From CAZHRK01 sp964534555 (lineage in GTDB: Bacteria; Babelota; Babeliae; Babelales; RVW-14), in contig CAZHRK010000002.1 in assembly GCA_964534555.1 (NCBI GenBank), positions 62,001 to 126,000 on the forward strand: a DNA stretch of 64,000 nucleotides, written 5' to 3'. Below, piece by piece: positions 35,206-43,657 of the stretch; the first letter of the stretch is position 1, and the number at the start of each line of letters is the position of its first letter. The notes beneath the pieces are model-generated. The model was not told the DNA's origin, did no database searches, and saw only the letters and a list, made by a program, of their open reading frames with translations. Both the position numbers and the translations under genes were made by a program.

Positions 35206-35457
35206 TTATGATCTTTCTAGAAGTAGCCTTACCATCGACTGATCGACAAGGGCTATGCCTTGGCTGACTACGATGCGCTCCGGCTCTTTATTTTTCTCTT
35301 TGAAACATATCCCTGCTTTATTTTTGATGATTGACACCAGAGGGATGTGGCCAGGTGTCACCGTAAAGCTGCCAGTTGTTGACTCGATCTCAACCCACTC
35401 AACCTCGATCTTGCGGCTTAGCATGGGGCCTACGATAACGAGTGATAAGGTGTCCAT
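35206..35457 (-). CDS. atpC: F-type ATP synthase epsilon subunit, short form
   Basis: 83 residues. The beta-sandwich domain is recognisable (IVGP opening, VTPGHIPLVSII block, VSQGIALV near the end). Usual epsilon subunits have 130-140 residues; the C-terminal two-helix domain, which inhibits ATP hydrolysis, is missing. The stop is real and followed by a spacer, so this is not a visible frameshift. Epsilon couples the F1 stalk to the c-ring on the cytoplasmic side. The start overlaps the atpD stop by one base, so the two are translationally coupled. Confidence 0.88.
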   Translation of the reverse strand: MDTLSLVIVGPMLSRKIEVEWVEIESTTGSFTVTPGHIPLVSIIKNKAGICFKEKNKEPERIVVSQGIALVDQSMVRLLLERS

Positions 35458-36908
35458 TAGATGCTAACCTTAGCTTTTTCGATTGCTTCTTCAAGCGTTC
35501 CAACCATATAAAGCGCCTGAGTTGGCATATGGTCACAGGCACCCTGAATAATTTGTTCAAAGTCATCGACTGTTTTTTCTCTGCGAACGTATTTGCCTGG
35601 TATTCCAGAGTACTGAGCCGCCACAAAGAGTGGTTGTGACAGAAAGTTTTGAATTCGCTTTGCGCGATGAACTATCTGTTTATCTGCATCTGAAAGCTCA
35701 TCCATACCCAAGATAGCAATAATATCTTGTAGCTCGCGGTACTTTTGTAAAATTCTTTGTACATTATGAGCGACATCATAGTGGCGTTGGCCTACGATAC
35801 CCGGCTTAAGTCCTTTTGATACTGACTCTAATGGGTCGACGGCAGGGAATAGTCCTGCTTGCGCGATTTTACGTGATAGCACAGTACTTGCATCAAGGTG
35901 CTGGAAGGTTGTTGCTGGCGCAGGGTCAGTATAGTCATCAGCTGGAACATAGACAGCTTGGATAGATGTAATCGAGCCGTTATGCGTTGTGGTGATACGC
36001 TCTTGAAGCATTCCCATTTCTGATGCCAGCGTTGGTTGGTATCCCACTGCTGATGGCATGCGCCCAAGGAGCGCAGATACTTCAGATCCTGCCTGAACAT
36101 AACGGAAGATATTATCAATAAAAAGCAATGTGTCTTTGTGCTCTTCATCCCTAAAGTACTCAGCCATGGTAAGACCGGTAAGCCCCGCTCTGAGTCGCGC
36201 TCCTGGCATTTCTCCCATTTGGCCAAAAACAAGTGCTGTTTTTTCAAGAACGCCAGATGATTTCATTTCAAGCCAAAGCTCGTTGCCTTCTCTTGTTCGT
36301 TCGCCAATTCCAACAAACACAGAGTATCCTCCGTGCTCTTTGGCGACGTTTCGAATAAGTTCTTGTACGATAATAGTTTTTCCTACTCCAGCACCACCAA
36401 AGAGTCCAATTTTAGAACCTTTGACGTATGGAGTGAGCAGGTCAATAACCTTGATTCCTGTTTCAAGAATCTCTTCTGTAGTTTTTTGCTCTGTCAGTGA
36501 TGGCGCTGAGCGGTAAATCGACCACTCTGTACTTTTTTCAACAGTAGTGCCGTCGATAGTGCGTCCTTGTGCATCAAAAATATGTCCCAGCACGCGCGCT
36601 CCAACAGGAACCGTTATTGGTTTGCCTGTATCAACCACATCAAGGCCACGAGATATCCCGTCAAGGGCTTCGAGTGCGATACATCGAACGACTGCGTCGC
36701 CCAGGTGCTGCGCAACCTCAAGACTTACAAGATTGGCATCAAAGCGATCTTGTGTTTGCGCGTTTTCCCAGTCTTTTTGGCTGTTATTTTTTGAGCGTAG
36801 AATTACAACCTTATTAGAGATTGCTGGTACGTGATTGTGCTGAAACTGCACATCAACAATAGTTCCACTGACTCGAATAACATGACCGACGGTGTTTTGA
36901 TGTTTCAT
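35457..36908 (-). CDS. atpD: F-type ATP synthase beta subunit
   Basis: Catalytic subunit of F1, on the cytoplasmic face of the inner membrane. 483 residues, normal. Walker A GGAGVGKT at 171-178, GERTREG with the catalytic Glu, MGEMPGAR, Walker B TLLFIDNIFR and the ADDYTDPAPATTF block are intact. A short hydrophilic insert near residues 38-55 is unusual. Only beta and epsilon are here; alpha, gamma, delta and the Fo genes must lie elsewhere. The GAG ribosome binding site is weak. Confidence 0.96.
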   Translation of the reverse strand: MKHQNTVGHVIRVSGTIVDVQFQHNHVPAISNKVVILRSKNNSQKDWENAQTQDRFDANLVSLEVAQHLGDAVVRCIALEALDGISRGLDVVDTGKPITVPVGARVLGHIFDAQGRTIDGTTVEKSTEWSIYRSAPSLTEQKTTEEILETGIKVIDLLTPYVKGSKIGLFGGAGVGKTIIVQELIRNVAKEHGGYSVFVGIGERTREGNELWLEMKSSGVLEKTALVFGQMGEMPGARLRAGLTGLTMAEYFRDEEHKDTLLFIDNIFRYVQAGSEVSALLGRMPSAVGYQPTLASEMGMLQERITTTHNGSITSIQAVYVPADDYTDPAPATTFQHLDASTVLSRKIAQAGLFPAVDPLESVSKGLKPGIVGQRHYDVAHNVQRILQKYRELQDIIAILGMDELSDADKQIVHRAKRIQNFLSQPLFVAAQYSGIPGKYVRREKTVDDFEQIIQGACDHMPTQALYMVGTLEEAIEKAKVSI

Positions 36909-37123
36909 GAGGCTGACTCATTTTCGGGTAAACAGGACTGCTTTACTATTATCAGGCTGCTGGTAAGTTTCTGCTTAAGCACGTCAGGCAGGCGCTGTCC
37001 AGCGCATTCACCTTATTCCAATTACTGCGATTTGTAAAGATTATGTCGATTTGGCATCAACATAGTGCATAGTAATCTGTGAGTGATTATTGTTGATTTA
37101 GTGTTTTATGATCGTGCGGGGGC

Positions 37124-38311
37124 ATGATGGTGTGTCTAGGCTCAATTATTCGTGTCTTGAGTATCGTGATTATGTTTTTAGCGGGCTGTGGGAAGGATAT
37201 GGAGACATATATTTGTACTTCATGTCAGGAGAAAGCGCCTGTACGACAGTTTACAGATAATATCGAGGTTAAGCCTCATATTGGTGAACCAGACAGAGTT
37301 TTGTTGGTTGTGTATATTCATGGGACTGTTGTTCCTGCGTTGACACCCTCTGTTCTCTTTCGCGCAAGTAAAAAAGCGTATAAAGAAAATATCTCATATA
37401 AAGACGCTGTTGATTATGCAATTCGTTATCATAGCTTTTGCGTTGAGCAGCCGTGTGGTCCGCTTGGATTACAAGCTTTTGATGATCCAATGGATGTGCC
37501 GCCTCATGCACAGCGAAAGCGTCAGAAATTTAGTGAAGTTACAAAACAGGTATGGGCTAAGACCTTTCAGGGGATCTATAAATCAGTTGAGCCCTACAGT
37601 TTTGGTTGGGATGGCAAACTTTCTCATAAGAATCGTGTTAAAGCTTCAGCTCTTTTATATGATCAGCTCCTTGAGAAGTTAAAATTCATGTCTAAAAAAC
37701 ACAAAGTTCCGTCGCCCAATATTGATATAGTTGTTGTTGGACATAGTCATGGTGGTAATGTTGGCCTTTTGCTTGCGGATCATAAGCACAAGGGATCGCT
37801 TGAAGTTAAAACACTCGTTACGTTAGGCATGCCAGTCCAATCAGAAACATCGTACTTAGCGCATGACCCAATCTTCAGGCGTGTTGTTAATATTTTTTCA
37901 AAAGGCGATTTGGTTCAAGTAATTGATTTTGTTTCCACGCAAGATGATTCATCGAGCAGGCGATTAATTTTTGACGAAAACAATGAGCGTATAACGCAGT
38001 TTCAAATTGATTGTGAAGGCATTCGCCCAAATCATTCTGAGTTGTGGTTTTGGTCTGGCAAGCGCACCTTGTTTTATCGAGATTATCTGTCTTTAAGCCC
38101 GTGGCCTGTTGCGGCCTTTACTCCATATATCTTGTGGCATGTCTGGAATAAAGATCTTTTGGGTGATCATCATATCACTTTTGAGCGCTGCAGGGACAAA
38201 TATCATTTGCGTTTTAGTATTGCGCGCGATAAGCAGACACCTCATGATGTTTTCCACATAGACCATAAACAAATGGTTGTTGAAAATCATGAAGAGCTTT
38301 TTAATTCATAA
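37124..38311 (+). CDS. Lipoprotein with alpha/beta-hydrolase (lipase-like) nucleophile motif
   Basis: 395 residues. The N-terminus ends in a clean lipobox LAGC (19-22), so Cys22 should be lipidated and the protein anchored in the envelope. The VVVGHSHGGN motif at 203-212 has the G-x-S-x-G elbow with Ser208 as putative nucleophile, and VVYIHGTVV upstream fits the oxyanion strand. Candidate Asp and His residues lie in the C-terminal third but cannot be assigned. The overall family is not one I recognise; a lipase or esterase acting outside the cytoplasm is the most likely reading. GGGGG precedes the ATG. Confidence 0.72.
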   Translation: MMVCLGSIIRVLSIVIMFLAGCGKDMETYICTSCQEKAPVRQFTDNIEVKPHIGEPDRVLLVVYIHGTVVPALTPSVLFRASKKAYKENISYKDAVDYAIRYHSFCVEQPCGPLGLQAFDDPMDVPPHAQRKRQKFSEVTKQVWAKTFQGIYKSVEPYSFGWDGKLSHKNRVKASALLYDQLLEKLKFMSKKHKVPSPNIDIVVVGHSHGGNVGLLLADHKHKGSLEVKTLVTLGMPVQSETSYLAHDPIFRRVVNIFSKGDLVQVIDFVSTQDDSSSRRLIFDENNERITQFQIDCEGIRPNHSELWFWSGKRTLFYRDYLSLSPWPVAAFTPYILWHVWNKDLLGDHHITFERCRDKYHLRFSIARDKQTPHDVFHIDHKQMVVENHEELFNS

Positions 38312-38446
38312 TTATTACTGTGTAAATCAGGCTTGAAAAGAGTATTTGCAGCATGAAGATTCCGTAGAGAGTCCTTTTGTGCTACTCTTTTGCTTTGAGT
38401 TAAAATAGTAATTTTTAATACAAGCGCATAGATCTGGGAATAATCG

Positions 38447-40990
38447 ATGATAGCAAATTTACTTGCCAAAATATTTGGTACACAAAATGAGCGCGAGCTT
38501 AAGCGCTTGTATCCGATTGTCAGCAGAATTAATGAACTTGAGTCAGCAGTGCAGTCATTATCTGATGCTGAACTTGCAGCTAAAACAAACCAATTTCGTC
38601 AGCGCATTGCAAACGGCGAGCATCTAGATGCTATTTTGCCTGAGGCATTTGCAGTTGTTCGTGAGGCTGGTAAGCGTATTTTAAATATGAGGCACTTTGA
38701 TGTGCAGCTTATCGGTGGAATGGTGCTGCATGCAGGCAGAATCGCAGAAATGCGTACTGGTGAAGGTAAGACACTTGTAGCAACGCTTCCATTGTATCTC
38801 AACGCGTTGAGTGGTAAAGGCGCGCACCTTGTTACAGTTAACGACTATTTGGTGCGTCGTGATGCTGAGTGGATGGGGCAGCTGTATAACTTTCTTGGTC
38901 TTGAATGCGGTATAATTCAGAACTCTATGGATGATGCTGAACGTAAAAAAGCTTATGCAGCTGATATTACGTACGGTACTAATAATGAGTTTGGTTTTGA
39001 TTATCTGCGCGATAACATGAAGTTCAGAGCAGATGATCTAGTTATGCGCCCGCTTAATTATGCAATTGTGGATGAGGTTGACTCAATTCTGATTGATGAA
39101 GCGCGCACACCGCTTATCATTTCAGGGCCAGCGGAGCGCGGCAGTAATTTGTATGAAGTTGCTAATAAAGCAGTTCTTACGCTTGTAAAAGAAGATTATG
39201 AAATCGATGAAAAAGCCAGATCGGTACATCTTTCCGAATCTGGAAATGATAAAATCGAACATGTGCTTAAACTAGATAATTTATACGCGCCAGAGAATAT
39301 TCTTGTGTTGCACCACGTTACACAAGCACTCAAAGCACATACGCTTTTCAAGCGTGATGTAGATTACGTTGTTTTTGAAGAAGAAGTGCTTATTGTTGAT
39401 GAGTTTACAGGACGTATTCTTCCTGGTCGTCGCTACAGTGATGGGTTACACCAAGCACTTGAAGCAAAAGAGGGCGTTAAGATTGAGCGCGAGAACCAAA
39501 CGCTTGCCTCTATTACGCTACAAAACTACTTCAGATTGTATGGTAAGCTTGCTGGTATGACTGGAACAGCTGAAACAGAAGCGCATGAGTTTTGGAAAAT
39601 TTATAAGCTGCCTGTTATTGTTATTCCAACCAACAAGCCGATTAAGCGTGTTGACGAGCCTGATGTTGTGTTCCTTGATAAAAATGATAAATACAAAGCT
39701 GTTATCGAAGATATTAAGACATCTCATCATAACGGTCAGCCTGTATTGGTTGGTACTATTGCGATTGAAACATCTGAGCTTTTGAGCAATTTGCTCAACC
39801 AGGCAGGGATTCCGCACAATGTTTTGAACGCTAAGCAGCACGAGCGCGAAGCTGATATTGTTGCTGAGGCGGGTGAAGCAGGGCGTGTTACGATTGCTAC
39901 TAACATGGCTGGTCGTGGTACAGATATTAAGCTTGGTCAAGGAATTGCAAACGCAGGTGGATTGAGAATTATCGGTACAGAGCGACATGAGAGCAGACGT
40001 ATTGATAATCAGTTGCGCGGTCGCGCTGGTCGTCAAGGTGACCCTGGTTCTTCTAAATTTTATTTGTCTCTTGAAGACGATTTGATGCGTATTTTTGGCG
40101 GTGAAAAGCTTAAAAAGACAATGGAACGCCTTGGCATGAAGCCTGGTGAAAGCATTGAGCATCGCATGGTTACAAATAGTATTGCAAAAGCTCAAGAGCG
40201 AGTTGAAAAGCATAATTTTGATATTCGTAAGCACTTGCTCGAATACGATGATGTTTTAAATCAGCAGCGCATGGTTATTTACGGTTATAGACGAGATATC
40301 CTCCAGCGTGATGAAAATAGTTTTGCAATTATAAAAGAGATGATCGCAGACTTGATTCATGGGCTATTTGCGATTCATGCGCCTCAGGGCAAAGTTGAGC
40401 AAGAGGTTCTGCAGGAGCTTGCAAACTCCCTTGAAGCCTTGACTATGATTCCTGCTGCAGACATTATTGCGGCGCATCCAACATCTATGTCAGTTACTGA
40501 TCTAGAGGTTGCTGTTTCAGACCTTATTGTTTTCCGTTATGAAAATCTGCGCAGCCAAGGGGATGCAGACCTTATTAAAGAAGCGGAGAAATGGATTTTG
40601 CTTGAAACGATTGACCGAGCATGGCGTATGCACCTTCAGAACATCGACCATCTGCGTGAGGGAATTGGGTTACGCGGTTATGGGCAGAAGAACCCTCTTA
40701 TTGAGTATAAAAAAGAGTCGTTCTTTGAATTTGAGCGTATGCTTGAGCAAATCAAGTGGGATATTGTGGGACACCTTTTCCGCTTGAAGCCAGAAGAATA
40801 TTCAGCTTCTGCTATTGAAAAAATCGAGCGCGAAAAAGACAAAGAGCTTGATGCACTCCAATTTAACACCTCTGAACCTGAGGCAGGCAGTCAGCCTGTA
40901 CAGCGCAAGGGTGAGAAGGTTGGGCGCAACGATTTATGCCCATGTGGCTCAGGCAAGAAATATAAGCACTGCTGTGGCAAAGAAGCTTAA
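38447..40990 (+). CDS. secA: Preprotein translocase ATPase SecA
   Basis: Drives secreted and outer-envelope proteins through SecYEG, from the cytoplasmic side. 847 residues, normal. Walker A TGEGKT at 104-109 in RTGEGKTL, Walker B VDEVDSILIDEARTP, the TGTA motif, NMAGRGTDI and LRGRAGRQGDPG are intact. The C-terminus carries the SEC-C zinc motif CPCGSGKKYKHCCG, which binds SecB and lipids. A TGCTACTCT extended -10-like box lies at 38380-38388. Many signal-peptide proteins in the window depend on it. A terminator follows. Confidence 0.98.
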   Translation: MIANLLAKIFGTQNERELKRLYPIVSRINELESAVQSLSDAELAAKTNQFRQRIANGEHLDAILPEAFAVVREAGKRILNMRHFDVQLIGGMVLHAGRIAEMRTGEGKTLVATLPLYLNALSGKGAHLVTVNDYLVRRDAEWMGQLYNFLGLECGIIQNSMDDAERKKAYAADITYGTNNEFGFDYLRDNMKFRADDLVMRPLNYAIVDEVDSILIDEARTPLIISGPAERGSNLYEVANKAVLTLVKEDYEIDEKARSVHLSESGNDKIEHVLKLDNLYAPENILVLHHVTQALKAHTLFKRDVDYVVFEEEVLIVDEFTGRILPGRRYSDGLHQALEAKEGVKIERENQTLASITLQNYFRLYGKLAGMTGTAETEAHEFWKIYKLPVIVIPTNKPIKRVDEPDVVFLDKNDKYKAVIEDIKTSHHNGQPVLVGTIAIETSELLSNLLNQAGIPHNVLNAKQHEREADIVAEAGEAGRVTIATNMAGRGTDIKLGQGIANAGGLRIIGTERHESRRIDNQLRGRAGRQGDPGSSKFYLSLEDDLMRIFGGEKLKKTMERLGMKPGESIEHRMVTNSIAKAQERVEKHNFDIRKHLLEYDDVLNQQRMVIYGYRRDILQRDENSFAIIKEMIADLIHGLFAIHAPQGKVEQEVLQELANSLEALTMIPAADIIAAHPTSMSVTDLEVAVSDLIVFRYENLRSQGDADLIKEAEKWILLETIDRAWRMHLQNIDHLREGIGLRGYGQKNPLIEYKKESFFEFERMLEQIKWDIVGHLFRLKPEEYSASAIEKIEREKDKELDALQFNTSEPEAGSQPVQRKGEKVGRNDLCPCGSGKKYKHCCGKEA

Positions 40991-41013
40991 TTAGTGCTAT
41001 AGTCTGCACGTAT

Positions 41014-41049
41014 AAAAAGGGGACCTGGAGAGATGCCGGGTCCCTTTTG
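41014..41049 (+). terminator. Intrinsic terminator after secA
   Basis: AAAAGGGGACC(TGG) pairs with (CCG)GGTCCCTTTT around a short loop, with one bulged base in the stem, followed by a T-run. It sits between secA and the gene at 41070. Confidence 0.8.
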
Positions 41050-41069
41050 TTTATTTAAAGAGGTTATGC

Positions 41070-41864
41070 ATGAATATTTTGCTCCGCGTTAACGTAGCTC
41101 TTTCATTTTTCATCTCTGCTTTTTGTCTGCAAGCAGCATCAAAGCCTTATCTGCCGCCGGTTTTTTCTCAATTTGCAAAACCAACGTGCTCAAGTGCTGT
41201 AAATCAATTTCAGGCGCTTGCCTTAGAGTCTGGTCTTGTTGATAGTTCAGGCCTTGTTAATGATGCTGTATGTGATCAATGGATTAAGTTTGCAGAGCTT
41301 ATTGATAATGAGTTTGCGCCGCGAGATTGTATGATGCCGGGTTTGTCAGATTTTGTTAAAAATCATGGCTCTACAGCCACTCGCACTGTTCAGTATGGAT
41401 CTGTTTTGGCTGCCTATTATGCGTTGTATCTTGCCATTGAAACAATTGTCAGCAATATGCCTAAGGACCGCTATAATTATGAGGATGATAAGATAACTTT
41501 TAGGGTTTTTGGGTATCTTTATGGCGGCCTTTTCGTAACCCTTATTGCCAAGGCAGCGTCAGGATACTTTGCAGATTCCGCTATTGCGTTGTTTTTAAAA
41601 TATTTTGGTGATCCTAGACCTAATTTTGGATATCGATTGGCTTTTTTTGCATTAGATCATGTTGCAGAGAAAAGGGATATTCCTGAAAGCATGAAGCCGC
41701 TTTTTGCATTCCTTGCAACTGAGGTTGCTCAAGTTAGGGTGCTTTCCGGCATGAATTTATCCGACCAAGAAGCAACGTATATTGTTCGTGCTATAATCAC
41801 AGTTGGTGGCCTTGCTTACTTGTTTAAAACAATAAAGGAGCGTGTGAGTGGACGGATTATTTAA
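41070..41864 (+). CDS. Hypothetical signal-peptide membrane protein
   Basis: 264 residues. A signal peptide (1-22, ending LQAAS), then a soluble region with cysteines (C35, and CDQ and CMMPG further on). Hydrophobic segments lie at about 110-130, 148-168, and near the C-terminus. No family recognised. AAAGAGG lies before the ATG. It overlaps the PQ-loop gene by 17 bases, so the two are probably made together, perhaps as parts of one membrane system. Confidence 0.68.
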   Translation: MNILLRVNVALSFFISAFCLQAASKPYLPPVFSQFAKPTCSSAVNQFQALALESGLVDSSGLVNDAVCDQWIKFAELIDNEFAPRDCMMPGLSDFVKNHGSTATRTVQYGSVLAAYYALYLAIETIVSNMPKDRYNYEDDKITFRVFGYLYGGLFVTLIAKAASGYFADSAIALFLKYFGDPRPNFGYRLAFFALDHVAEKRDIPESMKPLFAFLATEVAQVRVLSGMNLSDQEATYIVRAIITVGGLAYLFKTIKERVSGRII

Positions 41865-42480
41865 TCAAAGTGCCCTTGTAAACGGCTTAACAATTATTTC
41901 TCAGATTTTTTATACCGTTTGTTTTATCCCTCAAATTATCACAAATTATCGCTTTAAATCAGGCAGAGGGGTGAGCGACGGATTCCTTTTTCTGTATTTA
42001 AATGGATATGCATCACTCCTGTATTATATTTTTTTACTAAATTTGCCTATTGCTTACAGAGTATTGGTGCCGCTACAAGCGCTTTTTACATTAGTTTTTA
42101 TAGCTCAGCGCTTATGGTATGACAAAAAAGTACTCAAAAATAATTTAACTTACATCTTTTTTGTAAATTTTGTTGCATGGCTTTGTCTGCTTTTCTATGC
42201 ACTTGCAAATCCGTTTGTTATGGGGAATGTAGCTGGCTGGGTTACCGTTGTTGTCGGTGGAGTGAGCCAACTGCCGCAGGTAATAAAAATTTTTAAAGAA
42301 CAAAGCGTTAAGGGTTTTGATATTAAATTTGTCTACCTTAACCTTGCGGCTGGGCTTGTTGAGTACTTAGCAGCTGTTATTGGCGGCTTGCCTATTCAAA
42401 CACATTTTACCTCGCTGAGAGCTGCACTTTTTGCAGTTATGTTCCTTGTTCAGTTCAGGCTTTATAAGAAAACTCTATAA
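41848..42480 (+). CDS. PQ-loop repeat membrane protein
   Basis: 210 residues with about seven hydrophobic helices. Two PQ motifs mark the two repeats: FIPQI near residue 30 and QLPQV near 148, each at the end of the first helix of a three-helix bundle. The fold is that of SWEET/SemiSWEET sugar transporters, cystinosin and MPDU1; single-chain two-repeat forms are rarer in bacteria than SemiSWEET. Substrate unknown. The start is GTG 41848, supported by AAAGGAG at 41834-41840 seven bases upstream; no ATG competes. Confidence 0.8.
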   Translation: MDGLFNQSALVNGLTIISQIFYTVCFIPQIITNYRFKSGRGVSDGFLFLYLNGYASLLYYIFLLNLPIAYRVLVPLQALFTLVFIAQRLWYDKKVLKNNLTYIFFVNFVAWLCLLFYALANPFVMGNVAGWVTVVVGGVSQLPQVIKIFKEQSVKGFDIKFVYLNLAAGLVEYLAAVIGGLPIQTHFTSLRAALFAVMFLVQFRLYKKTL

Positions 42481-42485
42481 CGAAG

Positions 42486-43613
42486 ATGCTTGATAGAAAT
42501 AAGGTTGCGGCGCAGGTTGCCAAGCTAGAAGGAAATTTATTTAGGGCTCGTAGAACGCTTGACTGGCTTGATGCTGACTGCTTTGCAAAGCTTACGCAAA
42601 CAGTTCAATTCCGTCAGCAGCTTGTTCGATCTGGGTTTGAACAATACGCACAGTCTGTAGTTTCTTCTTCGACAGCGGAAAACATTAAGCATTATACTGT
42701 TCTTGGGGTTGATGGCTCTCAGGTTTATCCTGATCCTCACATGCAAGGACTCTCCTGTTTTTTACTTAATACCGGTGGCTGCTTGTTACGTTACAATGCA
42801 GGTGATGGCTCAGTCGTCTATTTTGCCCAGCCAACTATAGTTACTCAGCAGCACCTTGTAACAAGTTATAATCAACGGATGGTTAATCCTGATTTTGTTG
42901 ATCTTATGCGTGAAGAGTATGAGCTTGAGCAGCTTGTTGCTCAGTATGATGCGCATAACGATATCGACCTTATTCTCTTTGATGGCAATCTTCTTTTTTG
43001 GCATTTAGAGACTAAGGGCCCGCTTAAAGATACTTTTTTCAAGCGCTATATTGCATATTGCCAGGCTTTATACGAGCGCAGAGCGCTGCACACGGGCTAT
43101 CTAAGTGCTACCCGTTTTGCTGATTTGGTTTCGTTGTTTGATCACATCAGTACTGACCCTTCTGTTATCACGCTTCTTGGGCCATCAAAAATTTATGCTT
43201 TAACATCGCAAACAGATTTTTTGACTGATGGAGAGTTATTGTCCCGCGTGTTATCTATTGGGCAGCGTACAGAGCCAATAAGGTGCTCAAGTAATCTTAT
43301 GTCACTTTACCCCCAGCACTTGCAGCCGTGCTTTTTTTATCTGAATGTTGGGACTGAGATTGTACGAATAGAGATTCCTTTATGGATAGCTCAAAACCAA
43401 GATCTTATAACTAAGATTGTTTCTATTGCGCTTGATCAAGTCGAAAAAGGATTTGGATATCCAGTGGCGCTTGCTGAGGCGCATTCACGAGCTGTGGTGA
43501 CTACTGCTGATAGGGAGTTTTTCTTTTCGCTTATTATGCAGAAGGCTGCGCAGCATAGTTACGCTGTTGGTCTCTCTCCAAAAAGTCTTAAAAAGCGTAT
43601 AACACCGTTTTAA
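42486..43613 (+). CDS. nurA: NurA-domain nuclease
   Basis: 375 residues, soluble. The NurA motifs are present: LGVDGSQ with Asp76, ILFDGNLL with Asp166, and the late PVALAEAHSRAV block with His about 15 residues before a KxA helix. NurA is a 5'-3' nuclease that works with the HerA translocase in DNA-end resection; no herA is in this window. The family match rests on motifs, so confidence is moderate. It begins 5 bases after the PQ-loop gene but with a weak ribosome binding site (CGAAG), suggesting co-transcription without a shared function. A bidirectional terminator follows. Confidence 0.75.
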   Translation: MLDRNKVAAQVAKLEGNLFRARRTLDWLDADCFAKLTQTVQFRQQLVRSGFEQYAQSVVSSSTAENIKHYTVLGVDGSQVYPDPHMQGLSCFLLNTGGCLLRYNAGDGSVVYFAQPTIVTQQHLVTSYNQRMVNPDFVDLMREEYELEQLVAQYDAHNDIDLILFDGNLLFWHLETKGPLKDTFFKRYIAYCQALYERRALHTGYLSATRFADLVSLFDHISTDPSVITLLGPSKIYALTSQTDFLTDGELLSRVLSIGQRTEPIRCSSNLMSLYPQHLQPCFFYLNVGTEIVRIEIPLWIAQNQDLITKIVSIALDQVEKGFGYPVALAEAHSRAVVTTADREFFFSLIMQKAAQHSYAVGLSPKSLKKRITPF

Positions 43614-43625
43614 GATTGTGTGCAT

Positions 43626-43657
43626 AAAAAAAGGGCCGCAGCGCGGCCCTTTTTCTT
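43626..43657. terminator. Bidirectional intrinsic terminator
   Basis: GGGCCGC (43633-43639) pairs with GCGGCCC (43643-43649) around a 3-base loop, with flanking A and T runs lengthening the stem. It lies between the convergent nurA and ychF genes. Confidence 0.9.

Noticed and set aside
35828..36247. A 139-codon open frame on the minus strand within atpD
   Set aside because: It lies in another frame of the same strand as the conserved beta subunit and has no start context or motif.
36909..37020. A short open frame ending in ATGA at the atpD start, possibly the tail of another ATP synthase gene
   Set aside because: Only about 36 codons without a supported start, and no resemblance to gamma or any other subunit.
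39518..40234. A 238-codon open frame on the minus strand inside secA
   Set aside because: It lies opposite the well-conserved secA frame, shows no family motif, and its composition follows from the secA codons.
40995..41003. TGCTATAGT box just after secA
   Set aside because: A promoter here would run into the secA terminator before the gene at 41070, so it is more likely chance.
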